Positions 53,821 through 63,639 are shown, numbered from the stretch's first letter. The stretch: 64,000 nt of DNA from Melanopsichium pennsylvanicum (GCA_900208305.1 OAPG01000011.1:558001-622000); one strand, 5' to 3'. Program-made: numbers and translations. The notes: generated from the sequence alone by a model not told the origin.

Positions 53821-55191
53821 ATGGCCGACTCTGCACTACATGACAGACTTGACCGCCTCATCGCCCTCCTTGAGCAGCAGCAGGTAGACAATGCCGCACT
53901 CAAGGCTCGGCTCAACCAACAGGAGACTCCATCCCCTGGTCGACGAGCCAGGGAGCATGATCTAAGCTCCCCGACCCGTCGAGCCTCGCAGCAGGCGGAT
54001 GAGTCCTACCTCGGTGGTCTCAAGACACCCACGCCTGCAACTAGACCACACCCTCGGTCCGTCACCTTCGACATTCTCGACCGACGAGCGTACACCGACC
54101 AAGAGAAGTACGCTACACCTACTGGACCTCGGTATGTCAAACCGGTGACCCCGGAGGCATGGACCGGCACTGGCAGTGAACAGGACACTCAGCCCCACGC
54201 TGCCCTCAAGACTCCATTCCCCAAGCTTGACACTCGCGACATCGATATCTTCATTCTCGAGGCCGACGCTTGGTTCAAGGCTAATGGTGTGTACGACCAT
54301 ACTTCGATGATCCTACACACGGCAGCTCAGCTCAAGGGCACCGCTTGAGAGTGGTGGAAGGGTAAGCTCCGCGTCGACCGGCATCGTCAAGGGATGCTCT
54401 TCCATGATTGGAGCCACTTCACCACTCGACTCAGGGAGCTGTACAATCAGCGCAGCGACAGGGTCGATGCCTACAACAAACTCCTAGCATTGAGGCTTAT
54501 TACCGACACACCAGGAGCAGCAACGCGACATGTCGAGCAATTCCGAGACCTGGCAGCTCAGTGCCACATGGAGGACCCTGAGTTCGTCATCGACCTCTTC
54601 CGAGGGAGCCTTACTCGCTCACTTCAGGAGAAGTTTGAGCGTAACCCACCTGAAGACCAGTGGGCCTGGTACCGGGAGGTCGAGGACATTGATCGCCAGC
54701 GTATGCGGCATCAGCAGAATGCTGTCCGTTTTGCCCCAACCCCAGCAATCAGGACTGCTCATACCAAACCGGGCATTCCCCAGAGAACTGGCTCTTGACC
54801 GTTGCCCCCTCATCTGGCACAGAAGCTGCCGGTACGGGAAGCACCACCGAGACCTCGCGACGACCGAAGGGTCGTCCCCGGCCCGACGACATTTAACAGC
54901 GACGCTTGTAGGGTCTGCGGCAAGACCGGGCATTGGCAGCGGAACTGTCCAGACGCCAAGCCAACGGTTTACCCGGCTAGACCATCAGGACCACAGATGC
55001 GAGCGCACGTGGTGTTGGAGTCGGAGAAACCACAGGACGGCTCACCAGAGGAAGGAGACGGAGCTGAAGACCATCGCGAAGACGATGGCGGTCTTGAAGA
55101 CCACTTTGACCCCAACCTCTTCGCCGACAATCACGACGCAGGCAAGCCCTACCCCGAGGACGAGGGAAACGACCTTGGAGCGATGCAATGA
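53821..55191 (+). pseudogene. gag of the outer element with two in-frame TGA codons
   Basis: Structural capsid/nucleocapsid polyprotein. A single frame of 457 codons runs from MADSALHD to a CCHC zinc knuckle (CRVCGKTGHWQRNC) and an acidic C terminus, interrupted by TGA at 54346-54348 and 54796-54798. The inner element has Arg at the matching places (AREWW; ANRVPPPHL), so both stops look like CGA to TGA changes. The capsid region is recognisable by PFPKLDTRDIDIFILEAD and RSLQEKFERNPP. The stop TGA overlaps the pol start in a TGATG arrangement inside a hairpin. Confidence 0.87.
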
Positions 55192-55210
55192 TGGCATGCA
55201 TCGCTCTAAG
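55174..55210 (+). promoter_or_regulatory. gag-pol junction hairpin with TGATG in its loop (outer element)
   Basis: Arms 55174-55187 and 55197-55210 form 14 continuous pairs with one G-U wobble. The nine-base loop ATGATGGCA contains the gag stop TGA (55189-55191) and pol start ATG (55191-55193; another ATG overlaps at 55188). The equivalent site in the inner element folds the same way with different stem bases. Confidence 0.7.
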
Positions 55211-55680
55211 ACCGCCTTCGCCATCACCTTGTATATGTCAAGATTGTTCATTATGTTTCTCTGCAGCTTCCGGTGCCTCAGTACTCGAGCTAGCAGGTAC
55301 GGTCAACCACCATCCTGCTAGCATTCTCGCCGACACCGGCGCTGCATTGTCTATAGTTTCAGCTCCGTTTGTTCGCAAGTACTCGATAACCACAAAACCC
55401 ATAAAAAACAGAACCGTACACGGAGTGACCGGACATTCCCTCACGATCACGAGCGCTGCTGACGTCGACGTAGTCATAGGAGGACAACACCTAGGGATGC
55501 TCAAGGTCGCCGTCGCTGACGCTAGCGACTACAATTTCATCCTGGGGTACGATGAACTACGACGCCTACAGCCAAGGGTCCATTGGGATACTGGACAGCT
55601 CGATTTCGGAAAACCCAACGAGATCCGGTCAGACGCGGTTGTTCAAGGGATTTCACCGAAATCCGCCGAGACCGGCCGAT
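55191..55680 (+). pseudogene. pol of the outer element, protease part (5' of the insertion)
   Basis: Starts MACIALRPP, homologous to the inner MACLALQPP, overlapping the gag stop by one base. It encodes a retropepsin-like domain with the catalytic ILADTGAALSIV motif and later FILGYDELRRL. The reading frame is cut at 55680 by the inner element, inserted with duplication of CCGAT, and continues in frame from 63640. It is therefore disrupted at DNA level. Confidence 0.85.
55676..55680. repeat. Target-site duplication, left copy (CCGAT)
   Basis: CCGAT immediately before the inner 5' LTR, repeated exactly at 63635-63639 after the 3' LTR. A 5-bp duplication is typical of Ty3/gypsy integrase. Confidence 0.92.
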
Positions 55681-55843
55681 TGTTACCGGAGGTGGATTTC
55701 AAACCCGGTGAAACACTGTGTTCTATCGGGTTTCAGGTTGACATCCGCTAGAACACGTGGTTTCACCCGATATCAGTGCAACGCCCTCTGACAGCCTCCG
55801 TCTGGTACAGGAGGCCTGATGGAAGGGTGCAACATGATGTAGG

Positions 55844-56126
55844 ACCGTCCGCTGTGTGTGTCATGGTTGCTGACAGCCAGCACTGGTTAGCACGGGGCCC
55901 AAGCTACCGTCCGCTGTGTGTGTCATGGTTGCTGACAGCCAGCACTGGTTAGCACGGGGCCCAAGCTCAAGGGCGACATGGTTGCTGGCAGCTGGTATTG
56001 TTTAACACGGGGCCCAAGCTCGTGGTTGTCATAGTTGAGGGCAGTCGGCATTGTTTAACACAGGGCCCAAGCTCGTGGTTGTCATAGTTGATGACAGTCG
56101 GCATTGACTAGCACGGGGCCCAAGCT
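55844..56126 (+). repeat. Tandem array of 62- and 53-bp units ending in GGGCCCAAGCT (5' LTR)
   Basis: Two identical 62-bp units (55844-55905, 55906-55967) are followed by three related 53-bp units (55968-56020, 56021-56073, 56074-56126). Each ends ACGGGGCCCAAGCT or ACAGGGCCCAAGCT. The array lies upstream of the TATA box, where enhancer repeats occur in many LTRs. The 3' LTR has only one 62-bp unit. Confidence 0.93.
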
Positions 56127-56214
56127 CGCGGACACGTCGAAACTCTGGTGGCCATTGATACTCTGGTGTACCAGGGTCATAGCGGACAAAGGGGAGCCCC
56201 TGGAGGGCCATAGG

Positions 56215-56267
56215 TATATAAGAACACAGTCTTTACAGTCGTGGAGGAGCGGGACTCATCCACTCTA
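56215..56267 (+). promoter_or_regulatory. LTR core promoter, hairpin and putative self-primer (inner element)
   Basis: TATATAAG at 56215-56222, then a hairpin GGAGGAG/CTCATCC with one mismatch starting 28 nt downstream (56243), then ATCCACTCTA at 56258-56267, which is exactly complementary to TAGAGTGGAT at 56785-56794. TATA-to-primer spacing is 43 nt, identical to the outer element. Confidence 0.72.
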
Positions 56268-56783
56268 CTTTATATTAACCCAGTCTTTACTTTACAAGTC
56301 GTTATCAGTTACTCAGTATATAGTTCTCGTCAGCAGCTGCAATCATACGGTATTGCAGCTATCCAGTGTCTGTGTTCTCCTCAGTATAAGGAGACAAGCT
56401 TCATCGACGATTGTCAGCACCATCACTGACACTACAGCACCTCAACTGTAGGCGGAACCTCAACCGCGGTCACGGAACCTCCACCGTAGCCAATTCATTA
56501 TCACGACAGCTTCAAGACCATCCGAAGCAGTCCCTGACGGTGACCAACACTTGCATCAAGAGCACTCGTGCATCGTGAAGGTCTTACAACACACAGACGA
56601 GCCGCATTACCTCTGAACGGAGTGTTCACAGTGGTCAGTCAGCTCAAGAGTCGCGCAGCAGGTCTCATAGCGAAACACGATAGAACCGGCCTGCTTATCA
56701 GGTCTCAATCTCAAACACGCTAAAACAGACGGTTTCAGCGGATCTCGGTGCGAAGCTTGAGTTTGGCACAACGCCCCCTGACA

Positions 56784-56798
56784 TTAGAGTGGATCGTT
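56784..56798 (+). promoter_or_regulatory. Putative primer-binding site of the inner element
   Basis: TTAGAGTGGATCGTTC follows the LTR end. The bases 56785-56794 pair perfectly with 56258-56267 of the LTR. This is one of the few non-coding stretches strictly conserved between the two elements. Confidence 0.68.
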
Positions 56799-56819
56799 CA
56801 AGTAGTGCCCCTCGCCAAT

Positions 56820-58298
56820 ATGACAGACGAATCCCAACCCCGGACTCCGGAGCAGACGGGACGACCCCTGTTCCAGACGCTCTATGACACCACGGGTCAA
56901 TTACTGACAAAGATGAAAGACTTCAAGAATCACATCGAGGAAGTTGAAGCCCGACAGAAGAGGACGGACCAGAGCATCGACAGACTCCAGTCGTTGGTGG
57001 AACATGTGCTCGTCCGCCTGGAGGTATCAGACCGCCCAGAGCCGGAGACACCGACGCCTACGGCCCGAAACCGGCCAGACGACGACAAGGGCAACAGAGC
57101 TCGCTTGTACGAGCTCTACTCTACCCCAACCGGGGCTAGACAACAGGTCGCGCCCACGGAACTCCCCCCGGCCTTAGGATTGGCCACCAAAGCAGTGGTA
57201 AGTAGGCCGCCTGGAGAGTCAGCCCCGCAGTCGAAAGACAACGAGGAGGCCAAGTGGCCAACGGAACTCAAGACCCCGTTCCCGAAGATGGACCTCAAGG
57301 ATATGGACATGTTCTTCATCGAGGCTGAGTGGTGGTTTAGAATGAAGGGTATCCGGGACCATGGTAAGATGGTCGCTTACACCAGTCAGTTCCTCGAGGG
57401 CAGTGCTCGAGAATGGTGGAAGTCTAAGCTAAGGGCCGACCGCCAACAGCAAGGCATCCTCTTCAACGACTGGAATATGTTCACACAGAGACTCAAGGAA
57501 CAATATGGACAGCGAGACCTGAGGCTTGAGGCCATCACGGAGCTTCAGAAGCTGCGTATGCAGGACGACCGTCCCGGCACGGCCACCAGGTACCTTGAAC
57601 GGTTTAGGGACCTTGAAGGCCGAGCCAACATTGGCGACCAGGAGCTCGCAAAGTACTACTTCCGCTCGGGACTCTCTCGCAGCCTGCAGGAGAAGTTCGA
57701 GCGAAGCCCACCCCCATTGCTTTGGGAGTGGTACGCCGAGGTTGAAGCCATCGACCGGCAGCGGGTGGTAAACCAGCAAGCCCAACGATGGCACTCGATT
57801 CCACCAACGGAGTCGTCCAGGCCGGCGTACATGCCATCTGGCCCACCGATGGCCGTTAACAGACCCGTTGGAGGACTCCAGGCCACGCCCAAGCCAGTCC
57901 AGCAAGCTCCAAGGGCCAGCTATACCCCTCAGGGTATACCAATTGCCAATCGGGTGCCGCCTCCCCACCTGGCTCCACGCACCCCTGCTCGAGCTGGACC
58001 CACAACCGTGGGGAGTGACACTTGCTACATCTGCAAGAAGCCAGGCCACTGGGCCAACAACTGTCCTCAAAAGACAACTCATGCGGTCGTCAGGCCATCA
58101 GGACCCCGTGTGGGAGCGAACGTTGTCATCGCAGATGAGGAAGGCAGGGAGGATATACAGCAGGAACCTGAGGAGGCCAATTACGAGGGCGAGCCCCAGC
58201 TGGACCTAGAAGCCGCAGTCTATGACGACGAAGGCACGAGTAACCCCAAAGGAGAGCCTGACGACAGGCAGGGAAACAAGCGTGGGGCAGCACACTGA
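56820..58298 (+). CDS. gag polyprotein of the inner element
   Basis: Capsid and nucleocapsid precursor of 492 residues, intact. The start MTDESQPRTPEQ is the first ATG after the PBS in this frame. A coiled-coil-like stretch (LLTKMKDFKNHIEEVEA) is followed by the retrotransposon gag core (PFPKMDLKDMDMFFIEAEWWF; AREWWKSKLRAD; SLQEKFERSPP) and a CCHC knuckle CYICKKPGHWANNC near residue 401. The C terminus is acidic. The stop TGA (58296-58298) overlaps the pol ATG by one base. The outer element's gag aligns throughout. Confidence 0.93.
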   Translation: MTDESQPRTPEQTGRPLFQTLYDTTGQLLTKMKDFKNHIEEVEARQKRTDQSIDRLQSLVEHVLVRLEVSDRPEPETPTPTARNRPDDDKGNRARLYELYSTPTGARQQVAPTELPPALGLATKAVVSRPPGESAPQSKDNEEAKWPTELKTPFPKMDLKDMDMFFIEAEWWFRMKGIRDHGKMVAYTSQFLEGSAREWWKSKLRADRQQQGILFNDWNMFTQRLKEQYGQRDLRLEAITELQKLRMQDDRPGTATRYLERFRDLEGRANIGDQELAKYYFRSGLSRSLQEKFERSPPPLLWEWYAEVEAIDRQRVVNQQAQRWHSIPPTESSRPAYMPSGPPMAVNRPVGGLQATPKPVQQAPRASYTPQGIPIANRVPPPHLAPRTPARAGPTTVGSDTCYICKKPGHWANNCPQKTTHAVVRPSGPRVGANVVIADEEGREDIQQEPEEANYEGEPQLDLEAAVYDDEGTSNPKGEPDDRQGNKRGAAH

Positions 58299-58316
58299 TG
58301 GCGTGTCTTGCCCTAC
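58282..58316 (+). promoter_or_regulatory. gag-pol junction hairpin with TGATG in its loop (inner element)
   Basis: Arms 58282-58295 and 58303-58316 give 14 stem positions with two G-U pairs and one C-C mismatch. The seven-base loop TGATGGC holds the gag stop and pol start. Stem sequence is different from the outer element at nearly every position while pairing is kept. Confidence 0.7.
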
Positions 58317-61300
58317 AACCACCTATGCCATCGCAATGCATTGCTCAAGACTGCCAATTCTGTTTCACAGCCACATCGGGTTCCTCGGTACTCGAACTCA
58401 AGGGCACCGTTGAGGGCCATGGAGCTCGCATACTCGCGGATACCGGTGCTGGCTTGTCTATACTTTCACAAGCATTTGTTTCGGACCACAAGATAACCAC
58501 AAAACCTACAAAAACAAGATCGATTCACGGCGTAACGGGTCACAAGATGTACATAGACCATACCGCCGTTGTACAGGTAAGTATCGACCACTATTCACTG
58601 GGACAGGTGGAAGTAGCGGTCGCCAAGGCGGCGGATTATGACCTTATCATAGGCTATGATCAGTTGCGTAAGCTCCGACCCTCAATCAATTGGGAGGAAG
58701 GTCGAGTGGAGTTTGGGATGACAACAAACGCCGAACCCTGCGAATTTACTCCACAAACCGGGGCCCCACACAAAACCCGATTAAACAACGCGTTTTATCG
58801 GATTTCAAACGAGACCCGACAGGACGGGTCAGTTCAGCGGATTTCAACCAAAACCCGCCAGAACAGGGTGCCGGTTCTGGACTTCAAACTCCACGGTCAC
58901 GAGTTTGTATCGGCCAAGCAGCTTCTAAGGGCTGCCGTTGAAGATGGACCCATTGGGTTCATGCTTCTCGACGTTCCGGCAACGTCGTTGCCAGCCTTTG
59001 GGTTTGTCCCTACCGGGGCAGACAAAGGGGTTGACATGGAAGTTGAGAAGGACAAGCCCCCGGAGCAGGTACCGGAGCCTTACCAGGACCTTGCCGAGGT
59101 CTTTAACGAGGTCGAAGCAGACAAGCTACCCCACCGGACCGAACACGACCTCAAGATAGAGCTCAAATCGGGAGCAAAACCTCCTCAAGGCCCGCTCTAT
59201 CTGAAGGGTCCTAAGGAGATGGAGGAACTACGCAAGTACCTTGACGAGAACCTCGCAAAGGGATTCATTTGACCGTCGAAGAGCCCTGCACGCTCGCCAG
59301 TCCTGTTTGTGCCCAAGAAGGACGGGAGCCTACGTCTCTGCGTCGATTACCGTGGTCTCAATGAGATCACAATTAAGAATAGAGCGCCGCTGCCCCTCAT
59401 TGAGGAGCAACTATTCTTACTCCGTAATGCAAAGGTATATACTAAGCTGGACCTTAAGGCTGCATATAACCTGGTTCGCATCGCAGACGGCGATGAATGG
59501 AAAACAGCTTTTGGTACTCAGCTCGGATTGTACGAGTACTTGGTGATGCCGTTCGGGTTGGCCAACGCACCATCGCATTTCCAGTCTCTGATCAACAGTA
59601 TCTATAGAGACATCATTGGCGTGTTTGTTGTCGTATATCTGGATGACTTCCTCATCTTCAGCAACAATGAGGAGGAGCACATCGATCACGTCCGGGAGGT
59701 CTTGGAGAGGCTTCGAGCCAACCGGCTCTTTGCCAAGCTCTCAAAATGCACTTTCCATACAGATCAGGTCGAGTTCCTGGGGTACATCATTAAGCCAGGA
59801 GGGATTGAAATGGACCCCGAGAAGGTACAAACCATTCAGGAGTGGCCGATGCCAGCCTCTATACACGATATCCAGCGATTCCTAGGGTTTGCCAACTTCT
59901 ATAGGAGGTTCATTGCTCATTTTGCACAAATTGCAAGGCCTCTCACCTCGTTGGTCAAGCCGACGGAGAGGTTCAAGAAGTTTGAGCTGCCAGAGGATGC
60001 CCAACACGCTTTCCACAAGCTCATTGAGGCCTTCACAACGGCCGGAGTACTCAAGCATTTCGATTACCATCTGCCGACTCGCCTAGAGACTGACGCTAGC
60101 GATTTTGCCATAGCAGGAGTCTTGAAGCAGGAGCACAAGAAACGTTGGCACCCTGTGGCCTATTACTCAAGAAAGATGCAACCAGCCGAAAGGAACTATG
60201 AGATCCATGATAAGGAACTCCTCGCCGTCGTGGCGTGCCTGCAGCAATGGCGACATATGCTGGCAGGATTGCCAAGTCAGCTGGTCATCTACACGGATCA
60301 TGAAGCCCTCAAATACTTCAAGTCACAGAGGCGTATAAACGGGCGACAAGCTCGCTGGGCGGTAGTGCTCGCCGACTACGACTTCGTGCTCCATTACAGG
60401 CCTGGCAACAAAGGCGGAGAGCCTGATGCACTCACTCGGCGATCGGACATGCAACCGGCAGGAATGGAGAAAGAGCACAACATGCAGCAGTTGCTGCCGG
60501 CAAGCGTGTTTGAATCGCCGGAAGGAAATCCAAATCAGCATGAAAGCGTGGTAGCTTACCCGATTTTGACGCGAAATTGGATAAAACATGGTACAACCAC
60601 CGGATCTCAACTTGAGACCCGGTTAAGGACGACGATACCAACCATGGAGGAGATAGCCACGGGAGGCTTGATGAGTCTCATCCGGACATTCCAACCACTG
60701 GACGAGCAGCTTAAGGAGATACACCAACACACCCCGTTTGAAATTAAGGATGGGTTATGGTATAAGAATGGGCGCATCGTGGTACCAAGAGTCACCCTCG
60801 GCGGCCGTAAGGGCAAAGCAAGGCCACAGGTAGCCAAACAATCGCTATCTGTGGAACATTTAAGGTACATGGTAATGACACAGTGCCACGATGGGATCAA
60901 TGCGGGCCACGTTGGGCGAGACGCTACCTTAGACCTTGCCCGCAGACACTACTGGTGGCCAGGCATGGCCGCTTGGGTGGCAGACTATGTGGCAAGCTGC
61001 CCTGTGTGTGCGAGATACAAGACGCCGCGCCACAAACCATATGGCTTGTTGCAGCCGCTATCGACACCAGAGAGACCTTGGGGGTCAATATCCCTCGATT
61101 TCATCGAAGGCTTGCCGAGCTCAAGTGGTTTTGATTCCATACTGGTTGTGGTTGACCGGCTTTCAAAACTTGCAGTCGTAATGCCAACGCATAAGACAGC
61201 AACGTCGAAGGACACGGTCGAGCTACTGCAGGCACATGTATTTAAGAGGTTTGGGGTGCCTGAACATATCGTATCGGACCGAGGACGACAATTCATCTCT

Positions 61301-62137
61301 GCGATCTGGAAGGATTTTGCTCAACAGCACAACATCAAACACTCTTTGAGCACCGCATATCATCCTCAGACAGACGGTCAAACGGAACGGGTGAATCAAG
61401 TTGTCGAGCAGTACTTGCGTATCTATTGCAACTACGAGCAAGATAACTGGGCAAGCTTGTTGCCAATGGCGGAGTTTGTGTATAACAACACCGTCCATAG
61501 CAGCATTGGGGTGTCCCCGTTCTTTGCATGCTATGGGTGGAACCCTAAAATGCACCCAGAGCTACCAGAACAAGTGGGAATACTGGACCCCAAGCGCCAA
61601 GAATTTGCCAAAACCAACAAAGAGCTAGTACGATACCTTCAAGAACAAGCCAGGCAAGCACAGTCGCGGGCAGTCGAACAATACAACCGGAAACGAAAGG
61701 ACATAGAGTTCAAGGTCGGTGACAGGGTTTACGTCAGTACCAAGAACTGGGCCACTCGGCGACCTACAGCGAAGCTCAACACTAGGTTTGCTGGACCATT
61801 CCCGGTGATTGAGCGAATTGGCCGCAGGGCGTACCGAATTCAATTACCAAGTTCAGTCAGGGTTCACAACGTCTTCCATGTCTCAATGCTCGAGCGTACA
61901 AAGGATAGCAAACTAGAAGGACGCTCAACGATACAACCATATCCGACATTGCATGATGAGGACTTGGAATTCGAAGTGGAAGCCATTGTTGACATACGTT
62001 GGCGACAAGGCCAGGTGGAAAACTTGGTCCAGTGGAAAGGGTATCCCGAGGAAGCAGCTTCATGGGAACCAGCAGAGGCGGTCAACGCCCCCCAACTCAT
62101 CCAGGAGTATGAGCGATTGGAGGGGGGGACGGCGTAG
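58298..62137 (+). pseudogene. pol polyprotein of the inner element (one in-frame TGA)
   Basis: A 1,279-residue frame with domains in Ty3/gypsy order. Protease: ILADTGAGLSIL with Asp48. Reverse transcriptase: VLFVPKKDGSLRLCVDYRG-type entry, FGLANAPSHF, and the catalytic YLDD at 59636-59647. RNase H: ETDASDF and IHDKELLAVV. Integrase: zinc-binding H-H-C-C region around 60,870-61,020 (CPVC), then the catalytic Asp-Asp-Glu set (SLDFIEG, VSDRGRQF, TDGQTERVNQ), and a GPF-type module (TRFAGPFPVIERIG). Chromodomain: VDIRWRQGQVENLVQWKGY and SWEPAEAV near the end. A TGA at 59270-59272 lies where relatives have Arg in the GFIRPS motif at the start of RT; apart from it the frame is open. Without readthrough, RT and integrase would not be made by this copy. 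Confidence 0.92.
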
Positions 62138-62580
62138 AAGTACCATAAAACTGCCCCGGATTGCCTTGGGACAAAGCATCGCGAAAGCTAGGTTTGAATC
62201 TCAGACCCGGTAAAACGCGCTGTTTTATCCGAATTCAGTTGAAATCCGATAAAACAACCCTCTGCAGCCGATCTCAGTTGAAACCCACTTAAAGTGGTAA
62301 TTCTATCGGATCTCATACACCGGGGCTGAAAGTGGAAGGCGACGGTTGGCGACGTCACAGGCTTTTCAACACAAACATGGTAAGAAGGAACAAGACATTG
62401 CAATTACAACATGATACAGGCGAGTCTGTTGCATTAAGATTGCACAGGAGGATCGTGGTGATATAGGAATAGATGATGAAGACCATTGCAAAAGAAGAGT
62501 TGTACACCGAGGATAAGGGCTGGTAGGAGCTAAGTTCTCTGCGCCGCCGGACTTCATTACCTCGCAGGAGCTCGGTTCTT
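62138..62580 (+). other. 3' non-coding region of the inner element
   Basis: About 440 nt between the pol stop and the polypurine tract. The first 170 nt hold ATCCG/CGGAT-type hairpins (arms 62207-62216 with 62222-62231) similar to those in the LTR and in linker coding regions. No open frame of note. Confidence 0.7.
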
Positions 62581-62593
62581 GGAAGGGGGGTAG
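62581..62593 (+). promoter_or_regulatory. Polypurine tract
   Basis: GGAAGGGGGGTAG directly precedes the 3' LTR and is the expected primer site for plus-strand DNA synthesis. Confidence 0.88.
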
Positions 62594-63634
62594 TGTTACC
62601 GGAGGTGGATTTCAAACCCGGTGAAACACTGTGTTCTATCGGGTTTCAGGTTGACATCCGCTAGAACACGTGGTTTCACCCAATATCAGTGCAACGCCCT
62701 CTGACAGCCTCCGTCTGGTACAGGAGGCCTGATGGAAGGGTGCAACATGATGTAGGACCGTCCGCTGTGTGTGTCATGGTTGCTGACAGCCAGCACTGGT
62801 TAGCACGGGGCCCAAGCTCAAGGGCGACATGGTTGCTGGCAGCTGGTATTGTTTAACACGGGGCCCAAGCTCGTGGTTGTCATAGTTGAGGGCAGTCGGC
62901 ATTGTTTAACACAGGGCCCAAGCTCGTGGTTGTCATAGTTGATGACAGTCGGCATTGACTAGCACGGGGCCCAAGCTCGCGGACACGTCGAAACTCTGGT
63001 GGCCATTGATACTCTGGTGTACCAGGGTCATAGCGGACAAAGGGGAGCCCCTGGAGGGCCATAGGTATATAAGAACACAGTCTTTACAGTCGTGGAGGAG
63101 CGGGACTCATCCACTCTACTTTATATTAACCCAGTCTTTACTTTACAAGTCGTTATCAGTTACTCAGTATATAGTTCTCGTCAGCAGCTGCAATCATACG
63201 GTATTGCAGCTATCCAGTGTCTGTGTTCTCCTCAGTATAAGGAGACAAGCTTCATCGACGATTGTCAGCACCATCACTGACACTACAGCACCTCAACTGT
63301 AGGCGGAACCTCAACCGCGGTCACGGAACCTCCACCGTAGCCAATTCATTATCACGACAGCTTCAAGACCATCCGAAGCAGTCCCTGACGGTGACCAACA
63401 CTTGCATCAAGAGCACTCGTGCATCGTGAAGGTCTTACAACACACAGACGAGCCGCATTACCTCTGAACGGAGTGTTCACAGTGGTCAGTCAGCTCAAGA
63501 GTCGCGCAGCAGGTCTCATAGCGAAACACGATAGAACCGGCCTGCTTATCAGGTCTCAATCTCAAACACGCTAAAACAGACGGTTTCAGCGGATCTCGGT
63601 GCGAAGCTTGAGTTTGGCACAACGCCCCCTGACA
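62594..63634 (+). repeat. 3' LTR of the inner element (1041 bp)
   Basis: Same TG...CA ends as the 5' LTR. It has one 62-bp unit instead of two (array at 62757-62977) and A instead of G at 62682. The remainder read the same by eye. Confidence 0.96.
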
Positions 63635-63639
63635 CCGAT
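63635..63639. repeat. Target-site duplication, right copy (CCGAT)
   Basis: Matches 55676-55680. After removal of the inner element and one copy, the outer pol frame is continuous. Confidence 0.92.

Larger units (their letters stand above)
55681..56783 (+). repeat. 5' LTR of the inner element (1103 bp)
   Basis: Starts TGTTACCGG and ends CCCTGACA. Compared with the 3' LTR it has one extra 62-bp unit and a single base difference. It holds a GGGCCCAAGCT tandem array (55844-56126), a TATA box at 56215 and hairpins near both ends (55701-55733 and 56718-56740). Confidence 0.96.
55681..63634 (+). mobile_element. Inner, complete Ty3/gypsy chromovirus
   Basis: A 7,954-bp element with 5' LTR, PBS, gag, pol (protease, reverse transcriptase, RNase H, integrase, chromodomain), polypurine tract and 3' LTR, flanked by CCGAT duplications. 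It is nested within pol of the outer element in the same orientation. The LTRs differ only by one substitution (G55769 versus A62682) and a 62-bp unit duplication, so insertion is recent. gag is intact; pol carries one TGA at 59270. The C-terminal chromodomain places it among chromoviruses, which tend to target heterochromatin (family knowledge). Confidence 0.96.

Noticed and set aside
54346..59272. Programmed TGA readthrough or recoding as the explanation for in-frame stops
   Set aside because: The stop positions differ between the two elements (gag stops only in the outer copy), and all fit C-to-T change at TCGA, so mutation is simpler.
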